This document shows positions 62,621 to 64,000 of a DNA stretch of 64,000 nt, piece after piece (position 1 is the first letter of the stretch; every line of letters begins with the position of its first letter). The position numbers and the translations under genes are program-made. The DNA comes from CAVVDY01 sp963815775 (GTDB lineage Bacteria; Acidobacteriota; Terriglobia; Terriglobales; Acidobacteriaceae), in contig CAWFIB010000005.1 of NCBI GenBank assembly GCA_963815775.1, positions 124,001 through 188,000 on the forward strand, given 5' to 3'. The notes under the pieces were generated by a model. The model searched no databases. It was not told where the DNA came from and saw only the letters and a program-made list of their open reading frames with translations.

Positions 62621-63578
62621 TCGGCCACGCTCTCTCTTATTCCTTGCCATCCTGGCGCCGGCGCTTGGTCTCGCCGGATGCTCGCATCAGGCGGCCAACA
62701 CCTACCAGGGCTATGTCGAGGGCAAGTTTGTTTACGTCGCTTCGCCCCAGGCCGGCCGCCTCGATCGCCTGTCGGTGAGGCGCGGCGAAACCATCAGCGT
62801 CAGCCATCCGCTGTTCGCGCTCGATCATGAGCCGGAAGCCTCCGCCGAAGCCCAGGCCCAGCAACTGTTGCGCGTAGACGAAGCCCGTCTGGCCGACCTG
62901 CGCACCGGCAAGCGTCCTCCGGAGAAGGATGTCATCGCAGCCCAACTGGCGCAGGCGAAGGTTGAACACCAGAAAGCGGCCGACCTGCTCAAGAGCTACG
63001 AATCGCAGTACGCGGCGGGCGGCGTGCCGATGACAGAGCTGATTACTGTACGCGCTGCCGTCGATGCTGATGCCGCAGTTGTGCGCCAGTATCAGAGCGA
63101 TCTGGTGGTTGCAGCACTGCCCGCACGCGACCAGCAGATCAAGGCGCAGGCCGATCAGGTGGCCGCCGACAAGGCGGCTCTGGCCCAGGCGACGTGGAAG
63201 CTGCAGCAGAAGCAGATTGCCTCCCCGCGCAACGGCCTGGTCTTCGACACTTTGTATCGCGAGGGCGAATGGGTCTCCGCCGGCAGTCCCATCGTTCAGA
63301 TCCTTCCGCCGGAGAACATCGAGGTCCGCTTCTTTGTCCCTGAACCCGTGGTGGGCAAGCTGAAGCTGGGGCAGCGAATTACCGTACATTGTGACGGTTG
63401 CGCAACTGATGTACCTGCCGCCATCACCTTCATCTCCAACCAGGTGGAGTACACCCCGCCGGTGATTTACAGCAACGAAAACCGCGCCAAACTGGCGTTC
63501 ATGGTGATTGCCAGGCCCACGCAAGACAAGGCCACCGAGCTGCATCCCGGCCAGCCTCTGGAGGTTGCGCTGCAATGA
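62610..63578 (+). CDS. HlyD-family membrane fusion lipoprotein
   Basis: The 322-residue protein has a lipobox (L-A-G-C near residue 22), a barrel-sandwich hybrid domain (Q-G-Y-V-E-G-K-F, S-P-Q-A-G-R-L) and a long coiled coil with A/E/Q-rich repeats. It then has L-V-F-D-T-L-Y-R-E-G-E-W-V and a beta-barrel end. It is the periplasmic adaptor of an ABC exporter, like YbhG. The ABC gene starts in its stop codon (ATGA). Confidence 0.92.
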   Translation: MHFDRPRSLLFLAILAPALGLAGCSHQAANTYQGYVEGKFVYVASPQAGRLDRLSVRRGETISVSHPLFALDHEPEASAEAQAQQLLRVDEARLADLRTGKRPPEKDVIAAQLAQAKVEHQKAADLLKSYESQYAAGGVPMTELITVRAAVDADAAVVRQYQSDLVVAALPARDQQIKAQADQVAADKAALAQATWKLQQKQIASPRNGLVFDTLYREGEWVSAGSPIVQILPPENIEVRFFVPEPVVGKLKLGQRITVHCDGCATDVPAAITFISNQVEYTPPVIYSNENRAKLAFMVIARPTQDKATELHPGQPLEVALQ

Positions 63579-64000
63579 CCGCGCCTGCCAATTCCGATTA
63601 CGCCATCGACGTGCAGGACCTGAATAAGACCTTCGGCGACAAGCACGTGGTCAACGACGTCACCATTCGCGTGCGCAAGGGAGAGATCTTCGGATTTCTC
63701 GGACCCAATGGCAGTGGCAAGACGACCACCATCCGCATGATGTGCGGTCTGCTGAAGCCGGACTCGGGCGCCGGCACCTGCCTGGGCTATGACATCCTGC
63801 GCCAGGCCGGCGACATCAAGCGCAACGTCGGCTACATGACCCAGCGCTTCTCTTTCTGGGACGACCTCACCATCGCCGAGAACCTCGACTTCGTCGCCCG
63901 CATCTACAACATTCCCCACCGCCGCGAGGTGGTCCGGCAAACGATTGCGGACCTCGGCCTCAGCGAGCGCCGGAAGCAACTGGCGGGCGAACTCTCCGGT
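63575..64000 (+). CDS. ABC transporter ATP-binding protein, partial
   Basis: The frame from ATG 63575 runs off the right edge after 142 residues. It has the Walker A motif G-P-N-G-S-G-K-T-T and a Q-loop-like Y-M-T-Q-R-F. It ends at the beginning of the LSGE signature (E-L-S-G). It resembles the YbhF-type double ATPase of drug exporters. It overlaps the HlyD gene by 4 nt. The rest is not in the window. Confidence 0.93.
   Translation, partial: MTAPANSDYAIDVQDLNKTFGDKHVVNDVTIRVRKGEIFGFLGPNGSGKTTTIRMMCGLLKPDSGAGTCLGYDILRQAGDIKRNVGYMTQRFSFWDDLTIAENLDFVARIYNIPHRREVVRQTIADLGLSERRKQLAGELSG

Noticed and set aside
62637..63575. Minus-strand ORF of 312 residues opposite the HlyD gene
   Set aside because: The plus strand has a lipobox and the barrel-sandwich motifs and overlaps the tetR and ABC genes as expected.

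Overview
The window reads like a chromosome segment of a GC-rich, non-enteric bacterium, most likely an acidobacterium. This is an inference from gene content: a small CPxC zinc-ribbon protein, a secreted FG-GAP protein with an ASH-like C-terminus, orphan Rhs tips, DUF4197 and REP/RAYT elements. No rRNA or other marker gene confirms it.

Region 1 (1-7.7 kb) holds the start of a minus-strand pepD, then a plus-strand operon. It opens with a well-matched fluoride riboswitch (about 960-1021) and continues with a small ORF, a dynamin-like GTPase, a FluC/CrcB fluoride channel, two DUF190 proteins (three DUF190 domains in all), a P-loop NTPase and a second dynamin-like GTPase. Most of these genes overlap. 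This is the most novel unit in the window: the riboswitch appears to place two membrane-remodelling GTPases under fluoride control.

Region 2 (7.7-40.0 kb) is an integrated genomic island. A complete tRNA-Ser(GCU) gene and an 82-83 bp copy of its 3' part at 39941-40022 are the attachment sites. An excisionase-like gene and an internally deleted tyrosine integrase lie just inside the left end. The cargo is about nitric oxide, oxygen and redox stress: quinol-type NO reductase, NnrS-like protein, hemerythrins, cupins, ferredoxin, a flavin reductase, a cytochrome b/sulfite-oxidase-domain fusion, SdhB, FolE, an ECF sigma factor, a PAS-LuxR regulator, AlkA, and an unusual transketolase-transaldolase fusion next to a zwf remnant. 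Many genes are broken (integrase, hemolysin III, hemerythrin, sdhB copy, zwf, AhpD-like, zincin, HugZ-like), so the island looks old and immobile. A complete IS3-family element sits at 31.1-32.5 kb.

Region 3 (40.0-49.3 kb) holds a MITE-like repeat, an ABM-domain protein, a TlpA-like thioredoxin, and an array of three orphan Rhs C-terminal cassettes, each followed by a membrane or exported candidate immunity gene. Each cassette is preceded by a hairpin of one REP family whose stem sequence changes while pairing is kept. A RAYT transposase is flanked by two mirror-image copies of that hairpin. A second IS3 copy, with a broken orfB, is inserted in a RAYT remnant.

Region 4 (49.3-64 kb) holds a secreted FG-GAP protein, the malic enzyme MaeB, a BrnT/BrnA module, a ParD/ParE-like module, the [NiFe]-hydrogenase maturation genes hypABCDE, a Doc-type toxin with an in-frame amber codon plus a small antitoxin candidate, and a TetR-controlled HlyD/ABC exporter that runs off the right edge.
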